DNA from: Anaerolineaceae bacterium
Lineage (GTDB): Bacteria > Chloroflexota > Anaerolineae > Aggregatilineales > Phototrophicaceae
Direction: 5' to 3'
Length of the DNA: 64,000 nucleotides
NCBI GenBank assembly: GCA_026708325.1
Contig: JAPOVC010000006.1
Location: 180,817 to 244,816, forward strand
Position numbers and translations under genes: made by a program. Each line of letters starts with the position of its first letter. The first letter of the stretch is position 1. Shown here one piece after another: positions 44,604 to 53,029 of the stretch. Below the pieces are notes generated by a model, which saw only the letters and a list, made by a program, of their open reading frames with translations, had not been told where the DNA came from and made no database searches.

Positions 44604-45319
44604 CAGGGCGCTTCCGTCAATTCGGCCTGGCGCTTCGCAAGCGCCCCGGGCGCATGGTCCGCCAGCGACAGCTCTCCCGCCACGAGACCCTGACGCAGAA
44701 ACAGGGCGCGGTCGGCGAGGCCTTCCGCCAGGCCGTGGCGATGCGTGGCCATCAGGATGCTGCGCTCGCGGCCGGAACGCAGCAAATGCAGCAGCATTTC
44801 CGTACCTTCGCTGTCGAGGCCGTCAAAGGGCTCGTCGAGTAGAAGCAGGGCCGGGTCGATCAGCAGGGCGCGGGCGATCGCCAGGCGTTGTTGCATGCCG
44901 CGCGAGAAATGGCGTACCGGTTCCTGCGCGCGGTGTTCAAGGCCGACGCGACGCAGCAGGTCCCTTATGCGCGGCTCCGGCTCGTCGAGTGCATGGAGGC
45001 GGGCGCAGAAACGCAGGTTTTCGCGGGCGTCCAGGTGGGCGTAGAGCAGGGTCTCGTGGCCGACGTAGCCAATGTGCGGACGGACAGCGGCCAGTTCGTG
45101 CGGCAACTGCCAGCCGCCGATTCGTATACTGCCGGCGTCCGGCCGCGCCAGACCGGCCAGCAGGCGCAGCAGGGTCGATTTGCCGCTGCCATTGGGCCCC
45201 AGCAGGGCGACGAAGGTTCCGCGACCCAGTTGCAGGTCAAGACCGCGCAGCACGGGCAGGCGGCCCTGCACCTTGACCAGGCCCTGCACGTCGACGAGGA
45301 CGTCAGTTCGCGCCTTCAT
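44603..45319 (-). CDS. ccmA: Haem exporter ATP-binding protein CcmA
   Basis: 238-residue ABC ATPase: Walker A GPNGSGKST near 41-49, signature HFSRGMQQRLAIARAL, Walker B LLLLDEPFDGLD and the H-loop ATHRH. ATP hydrolysis drives release of holo-CcmE from CcmC. ATG 45319 lies within the 3' end of the cytochrome fusion gene (17-base overlap). Confidence 0.94.
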   Translation of the reverse strand: MKARTDVLVDVQGLVKVQGRLPVLRGLDLQLGRGTFVALLGPNGSGKSTLLRLLAGLARPDAGSIRIGGWQLPHELAAVRPHIGYVGHETLLYAHLDARENLRFCARLHALDEPEPRIRDLLRRVGLEHRAQEPVRHFSRGMQQRLAIARALLIDPALLLLDEPFDGLDSEGTEMLLHLLRSGRERSILMATHRHGLAEGLADRALFLRQGLVAGELSLADHAPGALAKRQAELTEAP

Positions 45320-47018
45320 CGCCCCCGTCGTACCCTCCCGTCAGTTGCGCCTGCAGAGCGGCCCGTCGCCGCCGGTACACATCGTGATTGATCGCGCCGC
45401 GCTCGTGCTCCTCGTCGAGGCGGGCGATTTGCCGCGCCAGTTCATCGACCCGTCGGCGCTCGCCGTCGCCGCCGTTGCGCCGGCGCAGCATGACGATCAC
45501 CAGGGTGACGGTCACCAGGGCGCCGAGAGCAAGCGCCTCAACGCCAATCACGCCCGGCGGCAGGGCCGGCGCCTGTTCGTGCAAGGTGTAACTCAGGCGC
45601 TCCCCTGGCTCAAGACGCAGTTGCGCGCGGTAGCCATCGAAGAAGGACGCGCCCACCCGCTGCGGCCCGATGGCGGTGAATCTCTCGTCCGCCAGGGCGA
45701 GGCCCGGCCCCGGCAGCAGACGCACTTCGCCTGTCAGCGCGTATTTGAGCGGCAACTCCAGGAGATGACCGTCCCGGCCGCGGGGTTGACGCCAGGCCAG
45801 TTGCAGCATGTGGTCGACGCCCGGGTATACGGGCAAGGTGTCGGTCACGGTACCGGCTTCGAGGTCCACGAGGAAGCGGCCGCTCTCGTCTGGCAGGGTC
45901 AGGTCGCTGACGCCGGCGGGCAGCGGCAGGATCAGTGAGGCGTACTGGCCTGGCGCCACCTCGTCTTCGCTGCTGTACACTCGGTCCGAAGCATTGCGAA
46001 AGCGCGCCACCACCACGACCTGCAGTGCGTCGTCCTCCAGGCTGACCTGCTGCACCAGGGCCGTCATTTCAATCGCAGAGGAATCGGCGCCCGTCTCGAA
46101 AATGGTCACCGGCAGGTCGATTTGGGCGCGGGCGGGGTCCGCGGCGACGCGCGCCGAGGGGAAACGGCGTCCCGCGTGCTCGACGAGGACGCTGTAACTG
46201 CGGCCGGCGGCCAGGGTCAGTTCCTCGAAACGGAAGCTGCCATCGGCGGCGCTGCGGGTCTCGCGCAATTCGGGCATGGTCCCCGTGCCGAACTCCAGCA
46301 GGGTGACCTTCAGACGGCCTGGCGCCTCGAAGCCCTGGCTGCCGCTGCGGATACGCCCGCGGATGACGCCGCTGACCGGAGCGGGGGTCGCCCAGGGCTG
46401 CCCCGCACGCTCCTGACCCCGCAGATCGCGCGCGCGCAGCCAGGCGACGGCCGCCCAGGCGTCGTCGGCGTTCAGGGACTTTGGCAGGGCGTCCCGCAGG
46501 TCGGCATCCGACAACCTGTCCAGGGTCGCGGGGTCGCGCAGGTCGCCGAGGGCGTCCAGGGCCGCGCAGCCGGAGGCGCAGGCGTCCTCAAGGACCTGTT
46601 GGCCGCGGGCGATTTGCGATGCCGAATAGTGCAGGGTGTAGCTGTAGAGCGTCACGTCGCGCAGTTCGCCTTCCGTCAGCGAGTCGCGCCAGGGGGGCAT
46701 CAGGGCCTCGATGCGGCCGTCGCGGACGGTGCCCAGCCACTGCAGGGGCGCCTGGTTGCGGGCCGCCCAGGGCTGCGTAAAGTCGCCCGGCGCGGGGATG
46801 GAGCCGTTGAGCGCCAGTTCGCCATCGCCGGCGCCGGTGAGGCCGTGGCAAGTGCTGCAACGTTCGGCGAAGATGCGGGCGCCGTTGCTCAGGTCGGCCC
46901 TGGCGCGGGGCGGCGGCGTTAGGGTGGCCAGCTGCTGCGGTTCGCCGGCCAGGCCCGAGCAGGCGCTGTGAAGCAGCACGGTCAGCAGGAGCGCCAGCAG
47001 AACGCCGCCCTGCCTCAC
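45303..47018 (-). CDS. Cytochrome c fused to carboxypeptidase-regulatory-like and other domains
   Basis: 571 residues from GTG 47018 (overlapping the upstream stop in GTGA). Hydrophobic N-terminus with Cys20 (LLHSAC, a poor lipobox), then a class I cytochrome c domain: haem motif Cys54-x-x-Cys57-His58 with Met107 (ALMPPW) as likely ligand. A second Cys pair (Cys147, Cys151) lacks a His. Residues about 215-310 look like a carboxypeptidase-regulatory beta-sandwich (GVIRGRIRSGS...), then a beta-rich region, a TM helix (about 490-512) and a SHOCT-like helical end. It is a substrate or sensor rather than part of the maturase; its function is unknown. Confidence 0.8.
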   Translation of the reverse strand: MRQGGVLLALLLTVLLHSACSGLAGEPQQLATLTPPPRARADLSNGARIFAERCSTCHGLTGAGDGELALNGSIPAPGDFTQPWAARNQAPLQWLGTVRDGRIEALMPPWRDSLTEGELRDVTLYSYTLHYSASQIARGQQVLEDACASGCAALDALGDLRDPATLDRLSDADLRDALPKSLNADDAWAAVAWLRARDLRGQERAGQPWATPAPVSGVIRGRIRSGSQGFEAPGRLKVTLLEFGTGTMPELRETRSAADGSFRFEELTLAAGRSYSVLVEHAGRRFPSARVAADPARAQIDLPVTIFETGADSSAIEMTALVQQVSLEDDALQVVVVARFRNASDRVYSSEDEVAPGQYASLILPLPAGVSDLTLPDESGRFLVDLEAGTVTDTLPVYPGVDHMLQLAWRQPRGRDGHLLELPLKYALTGEVRLLPGPGLALADERFTAIGPQRVGASFFDGYRAQLRLEPGERLSYTLHEQAPALPPGVIGVEALALGALVTVTLVIVMLRRRNGGDGERRRVDELARQIARLDEEHERGAINHDVYRRRRAALQAQLTGGYDGGDEGAN

Positions 47019-47314
47019 CCTCGCCCTTCCCCTTCCAGCGCGTCCAGGGCCGCCAGCAACGCTTCGCCCTGTTGCAATAGCGCCTCGCGCTCAAGCGCAT
47101 GGCTGTCAGCGTCGATCTTGCCAGTCAGGCGGTCTTCGTCGAGCTCGCGCAGGGCCGCCAACGCGGTTTCGTAGCGCTGGAGCAGGCGCTCGCGCTCCTG
47201 AGGCCCGCTGCTGTCGCTCCGGTCGCCGCCCCGCCGGGAGCGCAGGGGCGCGAGCACCAGGAGGGAGCAGATGGCCAGGGAGATCAGAAAAAAGAGCGCG
47301 CCGGCGAGACTCAT
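47015..47314 (-). CDS. Short CcmI-like membrane protein
   Basis: 99 residues: one TM helix (about 3-22), a linker, and a helical domain with RYETALAALRELDEDRLTGKIDADSHALEREAL. That helix resembles the N-terminal part of CcmI/CycH, which assists apocytochrome delivery; the TPR domain of full CcmI is absent. ATG 47314 overlaps the ccmG stop by 4 bases, and the stop overlaps the next GTG by 4. Confidence 0.7.
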   Translation of the reverse strand: MSLAGALFFLISLAICSLLVLAPLRSRRGGDRSDSSGPQERERLLQRYETALAALRELDEDRLTGKIDADSHALEREALLQQGEALLAALDALEGEGRG

Positions 47315-47868
47315 TCGTCGCCAGGCAGCAACTGCGCGAGCACCTTCTCCAGCGCTGTTTGGTTGACGGCGGCGTAGAAAAAGTGGGCAATGTCGCCCTG
47401 CTGGTCGATGACGAATGTCTCGGGCACGCCCTGGATGTTGTAGCGATCGGAGACCCGGTTGCCGCGGTCGGGTGCGTTGGGGTAGGTCAGACCGAATTCC
47501 TCGATGAAGGCCAGTGAGTGTCGGTCGACGTCGATGTAGGCTATCCCCATCACGGTGACGCCGCGCTCCCGCCAGCGCTCATGGACCGCCTGCAGGACCG
47601 GCGCTTCGACGCGGCAGGGGCCGCACCAGCTGGCCCAGAAGTTGAGCACGACGACCTGGCCGCGCAGGTCCGACAGACGCAGCGTTTCCCCGGCGAAGGT
47701 CGTGACCTCGAAGTCCGGCGCAACGCCGGCTTCGGGCTGTGTGCTGTTGCGCGAAAAGGCGATGCCGAAAAAGACGCTGAGCAGCAACACGACGGCGGTC
47801 AGGACCAGCAGGCCCGGATGGTTGCGTGCAGCAGGCCTGGCCTCTGCGCCGGCGGCAGGGCGATCCAT
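47311..47868 (-). CDS. ccmG: Membrane-anchored thiol:disulfide thioredoxin (CcmG/DsbE/TlpA)
   Basis: 185 residues: TM anchor (about 18-38) and a thioredoxin domain with WASWCGPCRVEAP. It keeps apocytochrome CxxCH cysteines reduced for haem attachment. The GVPETFVIDQQG cis-Pro loop is present. ATG 47868 is chosen because it starts the hydrophobic anchor; the frame continues upstream through ccmH. 4 bases after the ccmH stop. Confidence 0.93.
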   Translation of the reverse strand: MDRPAAGAEARPAARNHPGLLVLTAVVLLLSVFFGIAFSRNSTQPEAGVAPDFEVTTFAGETLRLSDLRGQVVVLNFWASWCGPCRVEAPVLQAVHERWRERGVTVMGIAYIDVDRHSLAFIEEFGLTYPNAPDRGNRVSDRYNIQGVPETFVIDQQGDIAHFFYAAVNQTALEKVLAQLLPGDE

Positions 47869-47872
47869 GAGT

Positions 47873-48337
47873 TCAGCGCCGGGCACGGAGGTCGGCCTCG
47901 ACGCGCGCGCGGTAGTCGTCTTGCGCGTCCTGCGCTTCAGGCGCGTCCTGTAACGGGGACGCTGCTTTCCTTTGACGGGCCCAGCGGCGCAGCAGTAGCG
48001 CGCCAGGCAGGAGGGCGCCCAGCGCCAGGGCCCAGGGCGTAACGAGAGCCAGGGCGCGCAGGGTCGGGTCCGTCGGCGTGCCGACCACCTGCTGACCGAA
48101 GCGCGCGACAAAGTCGTCGATGATCGCCCGGGGCGACTGACCGGCGTCCAGCTGGTGTCGGATTTCGGCCTTCCATTGTCGGCATGCCGCCGTCTCGCAG
48201 TCGTCCAGCGGCACGTTCTCGCAGACGGGGCAATAGAGGCGGGCGGCGACCTCGTTGACCTCGTCGTCGCTGGGTGGCTGGGCGAGCGCGGGCAGCGTCA
48301 ACAGCGACAGGACCAACGCCGGCAGTATCCACTTCAT
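47873..48337 (-). CDS. ccmH: Cytochrome c maturation protein CcmH
   Basis: 154 residues: signal sequence (to about 20), the haem-lyase motif LYCPVCENVPLDDCETAAC (residues 35-53) and one C-terminal TM helix (about 98-118). The usual motif is LRCPVC; here two further Cys follow, as in many Chloroflexota and Actinobacteria. ATG 48337 overlaps the ccmF stop (ATGA). It reduces or presents apocytochrome. Confidence 0.93.
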   Translation of the reverse strand: MKWILPALVLSLLTLPALAQPPSDDEVNEVAARLYCPVCENVPLDDCETAACRQWKAEIRHQLDAGQSPRAIIDDFVARFGQQVVGTPTDPTLRALALVTPWALALGALLPGALLLRRWARQRKAASPLQDAPEAQDAQDDYRARVEADLRARR

Positions 48338-50397
48338 GCCTGCGCCTCCTGCAGGGCGGAGTCTTGCCGTCGCGCCGCGACGCTCGCCCCGTGCGGCCAG
48401 GCGGCGATCAAGGTCCCTGCCAGCAGCAGCAGCCCGCCCCACCAGACAAAATTGATGAGCGGGTTGATGGTCAGGCGGAAGGTCGCGCGCGCGCCGGTCT
48501 CGCTATGGCCGGTCAAGAGCACGTAGACGTCGTTTTCAGCGCTGCTGTGAATGCCGGCGATGGTCATGGGCTGCTGCGGGAACACGTCGATGCGCGGTCG
48601 CAGTGTCGCAATTTCCCGCCCCTCGCGGCTGAGCGTGACGGCTGCCACCCGCAGCAGGCGACCGTCACTGGCGAGCGCTTGGCTGAAGCCCTCGTAGCGC
48701 AGTTCGTAATTCTGCAGCGTGAGGGACTCACCGCGAGCCAGGGTGCGTTGCGTTTCGGCCTGGAAGAGCGTGCTGCCGATGACACCGATGCCGATCACGG
48801 TGACGCCCAGATGCACGACGTAACCGCCGTAACGGCCGCGGTTGCGGCTGAACAGCGCGCGCAGGGCCTGCGGCCAGGCTTCGCCCCAGGCGCGTACGCG
48901 CGCCCGTGCGCCGCGGACGATTTCCACAAGGGCCACCATGCCGGCCAGCGTGACGAGGCCGTAAGCCAGCAGCGCCACCGGCGTTCGCATGCCCGCCAGG
49001 GCCAGAAGCGCGAGCAGCGGCATGGTGAGCAGCAGGGGCGCGCGCAATCCCGCGCCCATGCGGCGCAGGGAACTGTTGCCCCAGGCGGCCAGCGGCGCGA
49101 GGCCCATCATCAGGAAGAGGAGGGCGAAGAGCGGCGGGGTCACTTGCCGGTAGTAGTCGACGCCCAGGGTGATGGGCGCATCCAGCAGGACCTCGCTGAC
49201 CAGCGGGGCGCCGAAGCTGCCCCAAAAGATGGCGATGAAGAGGGCGGCGAAGACGATGTTGTTGAGCACGAATAGCGATTCGCGCCCCAACAACCCGGCA
49301 AAGGCCCGCTCATCGCGCAGCAGACCCTGACGCTGGCGCCAGAGCGTGAGGCCGAGGGCGACCAGGGTCATGACCGACCAGAAGGCGAAGAGCGGAAAAC
49401 CGATGTCGCTGCGGGCGAAGCTGTGGACGCTCTCGATGAGGCCGCTGCGGGTGGCGAAGGTGCCGAAGAGCACGGCTGAGAAGGCGAAGATCACCAGCAG
49501 CATGTTCCACAGGCGCAACATGCCGCGTTTCTCCTGTATCAGCACCGAATGCAGAAAGGCCGTGCCGGTCAGCCAGGGCAGAAGGGCGGCATTTTCGACC
49601 GGGTCCCAGCCCCAGTAACCGCCCCAGCCGAGCACGTCATAGGCCCAGCGGCCACCCAGCAACAGCCCGAGACCGAGAAACATCCAGGCCAGCAGGGTCC
49701 AGCGGCGGGTGGCGCGAATCCAGGCGGCGGAAAGGTCGCCGGAGGCCAGGGCGGCCAGCGCGAAGGCGAAGGGAATGACGAAGCCGGTGAAGCCCAGGTA
49801 GAGCATGGGCGGATGAATGATCATGCCGAAGTGGCGCAGCAGGGGGTTGAGCCCGTTGGCCGTGGCGGCCAGGCGTTCGAGGTCAGGCGCGCGGGCGCCG
49901 GCGGGAATGAAAACGTCGCGCAGCACAGTGCCGTCCGCAGCCAGCCAGAAGCGCTCAAAGGGGTTCTCCAGCAGCAGGGACAGCGCGAGGAAAAAAGCCA
50001 GGGTGGCCATGGTCACGGCGATGACGCCCGGCATCAGACGGCGATGTTCGCGCCAGCTGAGCAGAATGGCGCTGAAGCAATAGAGGCTCAGGAGCAGCGA
50101 CCAGAAGAGCAGCGAACCCTGCTGCGATCCCCAGAGCGCGGTGAAACGGTAGAAGGACGGCGTGGTCGGGTCAGTGACCGACCAGACGTAGCTAATCTGG
50201 CAGTGACCATTGAGCAGCGCCAGCAGCAGGGCCGAAGCGCTGCAGAGCAGCAGGGGGAAGGTCAGCAGGGCGGCGTTGCGCGCGCTGAGCAGCCAGTCAT
50301 CCCTGTTTCGCAGGCCGGCGCCGACGGCGGCGAGCAGGGCGTAAAAGGCCGCCGCAAAGGCCAGCAGCAGGGCGCCCAGGCCGACTTCGGCCAGCAT
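48334..50397 (-). CDS. ccmF: Haem lyase CcmF
   Basis: 687 residues, about 14-15 TM helices. The WWD domain is GWGGYWGWDPVENAALLPWL (about 246-265), with conserved His in HPPMLYLGF and LHSVLIQEKRGM. It transfers haem from CcmE to apocytochrome. Starts at ATG 50397, 3 bases after ccmE. Confidence 0.96.
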   Translation of the reverse strand: MLAEVGLGALLLAFAAAFYALLAAVGAGLRNRDDWLLSARNAALLTFPLLLCSASALLLALLNGHCQISYVWSVTDPTTPSFYRFTALWGSQQGSLLFWSLLLSLYCFSAILLSWREHRRLMPGVIAVTMATLAFFLALSLLLENPFERFWLAADGTVLRDVFIPAGARAPDLERLAATANGLNPLLRHFGMIIHPPMLYLGFTGFVIPFAFALAALASGDLSAAWIRATRRWTLLAWMFLGLGLLLGGRWAYDVLGWGGYWGWDPVENAALLPWLTGTAFLHSVLIQEKRGMLRLWNMLLVIFAFSAVLFGTFATRSGLIESVHSFARSDIGFPLFAFWSVMTLVALGLTLWRQRQGLLRDERAFAGLLGRESLFVLNNIVFAALFIAIFWGSFGAPLVSEVLLDAPITLGVDYYRQVTPPLFALLFLMMGLAPLAAWGNSSLRRMGAGLRAPLLLTMPLLALLALAGMRTPVALLAYGLVTLAGMVALVEIVRGARARVRAWGEAWPQALRALFSRNRGRYGGYVVHLGVTVIGIGVIGSTLFQAETQRTLARGESLTLQNYELRYEGFSQALASDGRLLRVAAVTLSREGREIATLRPRIDVFPQQPMTIAGIHSSAENDVYVLLTGHSETGARATFRLTINPLINFVWWGGLLLLAGTLIAAWPHGASVAARRQDSALQEAQA

Positions 50398-50400
50398 GAC

Positions 50401-50943
50401 TCAGAGGTCCGCGTGCCCGGCGATGGCGGGGTCGGGAACGGCTTCCTCGAAGCGGCTGGGGCACTTAAGCAGCAGTTCGCTGGCCGTAAACACGCCATCA
50501 GCGCCAAGACGACCGGTGAGGATGGCCTGGGCCTCGTGTTGCAGCAGGTCCGGTTTGGGCTGGTCCGGCACGACGACCTCCAGACGGGTGACCGAGGGGT
50601 CACTGACGGCGTCGTGCAGGGCTGTGGCCAGATCGTCAAACTGCGCCGGGATGGCGGCCATGGTAAAGGCGATCGTCAGGGAGTCGGGGTCCCAGGTGAT
50701 GCTGGGCCCCAGCACGGCGCCGGAAACGCGAACGGTTTTGCCAGACCACTGCGGGTTGCTGACCAGTTCGTCGACGCTGATGAAATAGCGCGCACCGCTG
50801 GCGGTGCCGGTAATGATGAGCCAGACGCTGGCCACCAGTATGAGCAGCCCGGCCAGCAAGAATTGCAGGCGCCGGGCAGCGCGCCGCCGTCCGCTGAAGC
50901 GATTCGCCGAGATGGCGGTCTTTTCCCAGGTGACTTCTGTCAT
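50401..50943 (-). CDS. ccmE: Haem chaperone CcmE, variant with CxxxF instead of HxxxY
   Basis: 180 residues: TM anchor (about 27-47), then the OB-fold haem-handling domain (RYFISVDELV...VRVSGAVLGP). At the site where canonical CcmE has a haem-binding His and, four residues on, a Tyr, this protein has LLLKCPSRFEEA: Cys161 and Phe165 (TGC at 50463-50461, TTC at 50451-50449). Cys in place of His is known from some archaeal and Desulfovibrio-type CcmE (CxxxY); Phe for Tyr is a further change. ATG 50943; GTG 50949 is also in frame. Confidence 0.93.
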   Translation of the reverse strand: MTEVTWEKTAISANRFSGRRRAARRLQFLLAGLLILVASVWLIITGTASGARYFISVDELVSNPQWSGKTVRVSGAVLGPSITWDPDSLTIAFTMAAIPAQFDDLATALHDAVSDPSVTRLEVVVPDQPKPDLLQHEAQAILTGRLGADGVFTASELLLKCPSRFEEAVPDPAIAGHADL

Positions 50944-50995
50944 CCACACCCCGTGGCGGACGCCGTATCTTGCGTCATGGCCGGCAGCCGCTGCT

Positions 50996-51226
50996 TCAGG
51001 AGTCGTCGTCCTGACGGAAACTGTCGCGCGCGATATGGATGCCGCCCGCGACGAGGATGCCGGTCACGCCCAGCAAAAAAATCAGGGTCGTGATGCCGCC
51101 GGGCCCGGCCGGATCCAGGTCGCTGGCGGCCTCGGCCGTCTCTTCCTGGGCGCAGGCGATGCCGGCGCCGAGCAGCAGGGCGAAGCCGGTCAGAATTCGC
51201 GACAGACGATTGAGCTGAGGGATCAT
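50996..51226 (-). CDS. Small secreted or single-pass membrane protein
   Basis: 76 residues. N-terminal hydrophobic stretch with signal-like features (SRILTGFALLLGAGIACAQ) and a second hydrophobic segment (GGITTLIFLLGVTGILVAGGIHI), ending in acidic residues (SFRQDDDS). No family recognised. ATG 51226 is favoured, with GGAG 10 bases before. It is 52 bases upstream of ccmE and probably cotranscribed with the ccm genes; perhaps a small assembly or anchor subunit, not proven. Confidence 0.65.
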   Translation of the reverse strand: MIPQLNRLSRILTGFALLLGAGIACAQEETAEAASDLDPAGPGGITTLIFLLGVTGILVAGGIHIARDSFRQDDDS

Positions 51227-51241
51227 GCCTGCCATTCTCCG

Positions 51242-51703
51242 CTATGACCTGGCACGTTGCTGCCACATTTGCAGGGTTATCTGGGCGTGGCCCAGGTGCT
51301 GGGAACCGTGTTCCAGCGCCTGCAGCAGGGCCTGGGCGATGCTGACTTCCATGCCGCGGCCGGGCATGGGGCGAATGCGCGGCAGGTCGTCCATGTCCAG
51401 CTGGGCCAGCGACTGGCGCGCATGCTCCACGGTGTCCTTCAGGAGCGCCTGCAGCGCGGCGGCGTCCATGTCAGCCGTTCTGAATTCCCCCGGCCGGTCG
51501 CGTGTGGGCGGCTCACCCAGGCAGACCTCGCCCAGGCGGTAGCGGGTGGAACCGGCGGTGTGCACGGCCAGTACCGCCAGGGAACTGGTGTCAGCCCCGG
51601 GCCGCCAGTCCAGCGCTTCCTGCGGCAGACCCTCCAGCAGATCGGAGAAGTCCCCGAACAGGGTTTCCAGCGATTTCAGGTAGTCAGAAAAAAAGGGTTG
51701 CAT
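51242..51703 (-). CDS. DinB-family four-helix protein
   Basis: 153 residues. The pattern of DinB/YfiT-type metalloproteins is seen: first His in VLAVHTAGSTRYRLGEV (residue about 48) and paired His in LEHGSQHLGHAQITLQMW (about 131-139). Such proteins bind a divalent metal; some are thiol transferases (bacillithiol or mycothiol). Function here is unknown. It begins the transcript that leads into the ccm genes; upstream at 51731-51757 is a hairpin. Confidence 0.85.
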   Translation of the reverse strand: MQPFFSDYLKSLETLFGDFSDLLEGLPQEALDWRPGADTSSLAVLAVHTAGSTRYRLGEVCLGEPPTRDRPGEFRTADMDAAALQALLKDTVEHARQSLAQLDMDDLPRIRPMPGRGMEVSIAQALLQALEHGSQHLGHAQITLQMWQQRARS

Positions 51704-51730
51704 GCGTTCCCGTTTCTCCAGGGACGGGAA

Positions 51731-51757
51731 CGCGCCTCCAATGTGGCGAGAGGCGCG
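51731..51757 (-). terminator. Hairpin between the dihaem cytochrome gene and the DinB gene
   Basis: CGCGCCTC (51757-51750) and GAGGCGCG (51738-51731) on the minus strand make an 8-bp stem with an 11-base loop. It is in the 75-base gap after the cytochrome c stop. No strong T-run follows, so it may be an RNA 3' boundary or partial terminator. Confidence 0.4.
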
Positions 51758-51778
51758 CTCACAGGTCTCCTTATCCCA

Positions 51779-53029
51779 TCAGTTTGCCAGCGGATCGTCG
51801 CCGTCCTGACTACTTACGTAGGCGACGAGGTCAGCCAGCAACTGGGCGTCCAGACGCTCGCCGAAGTTCTGCGGCATGTTGTTGGCCGGGTAGCCTTCCA
51901 CCACGTAGGCGTTGGGCGCCAGGATGCTTTCGACGATGTAGTGTTCGGCGCTGTACCCGGCCAGGGTCGGGTCCGCCAGGCGGGTGTCCTGCACGCGGGT
52001 GAAGGTGCCTTCGGTCGGCGGCGCGACGGTCGCCAGATTGTGGCAGGCGGAGCAGGCCAGCGAGCCGTTGTAGAGCGACTGCCCGTTGTTGGGGTCGCCG
52101 GTCAGTTCGGCCATCTCGCCCAGCGCTCGCGCGACGACCTCGTCGATCTCCTCGCGGCGACCGCTGACGTCGGCGAACTGGATGTCGATGATATCCGCCG
52201 CGACGGGGTTTTCCACGATTTGGACGGCGCCCTCGACGGGTTCCTTGGCGAATTGCTGCACGCGCAACAGGTCTTCCAGAGTCCAGTTGCGTTCATGACC
52301 CCAGTTCAGCACGTAGTTGGAGAGGTCCTGCAACTGGTCGTCCCGCAGCGGTCCGCCGGCGGTCTGCGACCAGGCGGCCATGGGTTCCGGCCAGTAGTTG
52401 GTGCTTACGGGGCGCCCGGAGACCAGAGTCGTCAATACGAAGGTCTCGAGCGTGCTGCCCCAGCCGACGTTGTTCATGCGCGAGGGGGCTTCGGGGTCGT
52501 AACCGCGGTCGATGGCGCTCTGCATCTGCAAAATGAGGTTGGCACGGTTGGTGACCAGGGTCGTCAGTTCCCCGTTGAGCGAGGTCAGCGGGTCTTCGCC
52601 ATACTGTTCAATGATGGCGGCCAGATCGGCCTGCACGGCGGTGAATTCCTCTTCGCTCAATTGCGAACGCGCTTCCTCATCCACCATGGTGGCAGTCAGT
52701 GTTTCGAAGCGGGCGATGCGGGTCTCAACCCCGGCGATCTGTGTATCCAGGGGAGCGAGGTAGTCATGGCCGAAAAGTTGCGGGTTGTTCAACCCGGGCG
52801 CGCGGGCGCTGCCCTCGCCGGAGTTTCCGTGGCAGGTGGCGCAGCTACTCGAAAAGAGTTCCGCGCCCTTTTCGATGGAGCGCGCCAGATGCTGCTGCTG
52901 GAAGGATGCCATGCGCCCGGTCTCGTTGATGGCGACCCAGCCAACGAGGACCATGGAAGCCAACACCATGGTGAGGCCGACCAGGATGCGGTTTTCCATC
53001 CGGTCGATAAGGAGCCGTTGCAGGTCCAT
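51779..53029 (-). CDS. Membrane-anchored dihaem cytochrome c of the quinol-oxidising complex
   Basis: 416 residues. TM anchor at about 14-33. First haem: Cys63-x-x-Cys66-His67 (CATCHGN); second: Cys326-x-x-Cys329-His330 (CSACHNL), with Met385 (NNMPQNF) as a likely ligand. Between them are about 250 residues of mostly helical spacer. It probably takes electrons from the Rieske protein and passes them to a terminal oxidase. ATG 53029 overlaps the cytochrome b stop by one base (TAATG), so coupling is strong. It takes the place of cytochrome c1/f. Confidence 0.9.
   Translation of the reverse strand: MDLQRLLIDRMENRILVGLTMVLASMVLVGWVAINETGRMASFQQQHLARSIEKGAELFSSSCATCHGNSGEGSARAPGLNNPQLFGHDYLAPLDTQIAGVETRIARFETLTATMVDEEARSQLSEEEFTAVQADLAAIIEQYGEDPLTSLNGELTTLVTNRANLILQMQSAIDRGYDPEAPSRMNNVGWGSTLETFVLTTLVSGRPVSTNYWPEPMAAWSQTAGGPLRDDQLQDLSNYVLNWGHERNWTLEDLLRVQQFAKEPVEGAVQIVENPVAADIIDIQFADVSGRREEIDEVVARALGEMAELTGDPNNGQSLYNGSLACSACHNLATVAPPTEGTFTRVQDTRLADPTLAGYSAEHYIVESILAPNAYVVEGYPANNMPQNFGERLDAQLLADLVAYVSSQDGDDPLAN

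Noticed and set aside
46570..46585. Second haem site in the cytochrome fusion protein (Cys147/Cys151)
   Set aside because: Spacing is CxxxC and no His follows, so covalent haem attachment is not expected.
49549..51093. A 514-codon plus-strand frame opposite ccmF and ccmE
   Set aside because: Spans two clear ccm genes and their boundary in antisense; no recognisable protein features.
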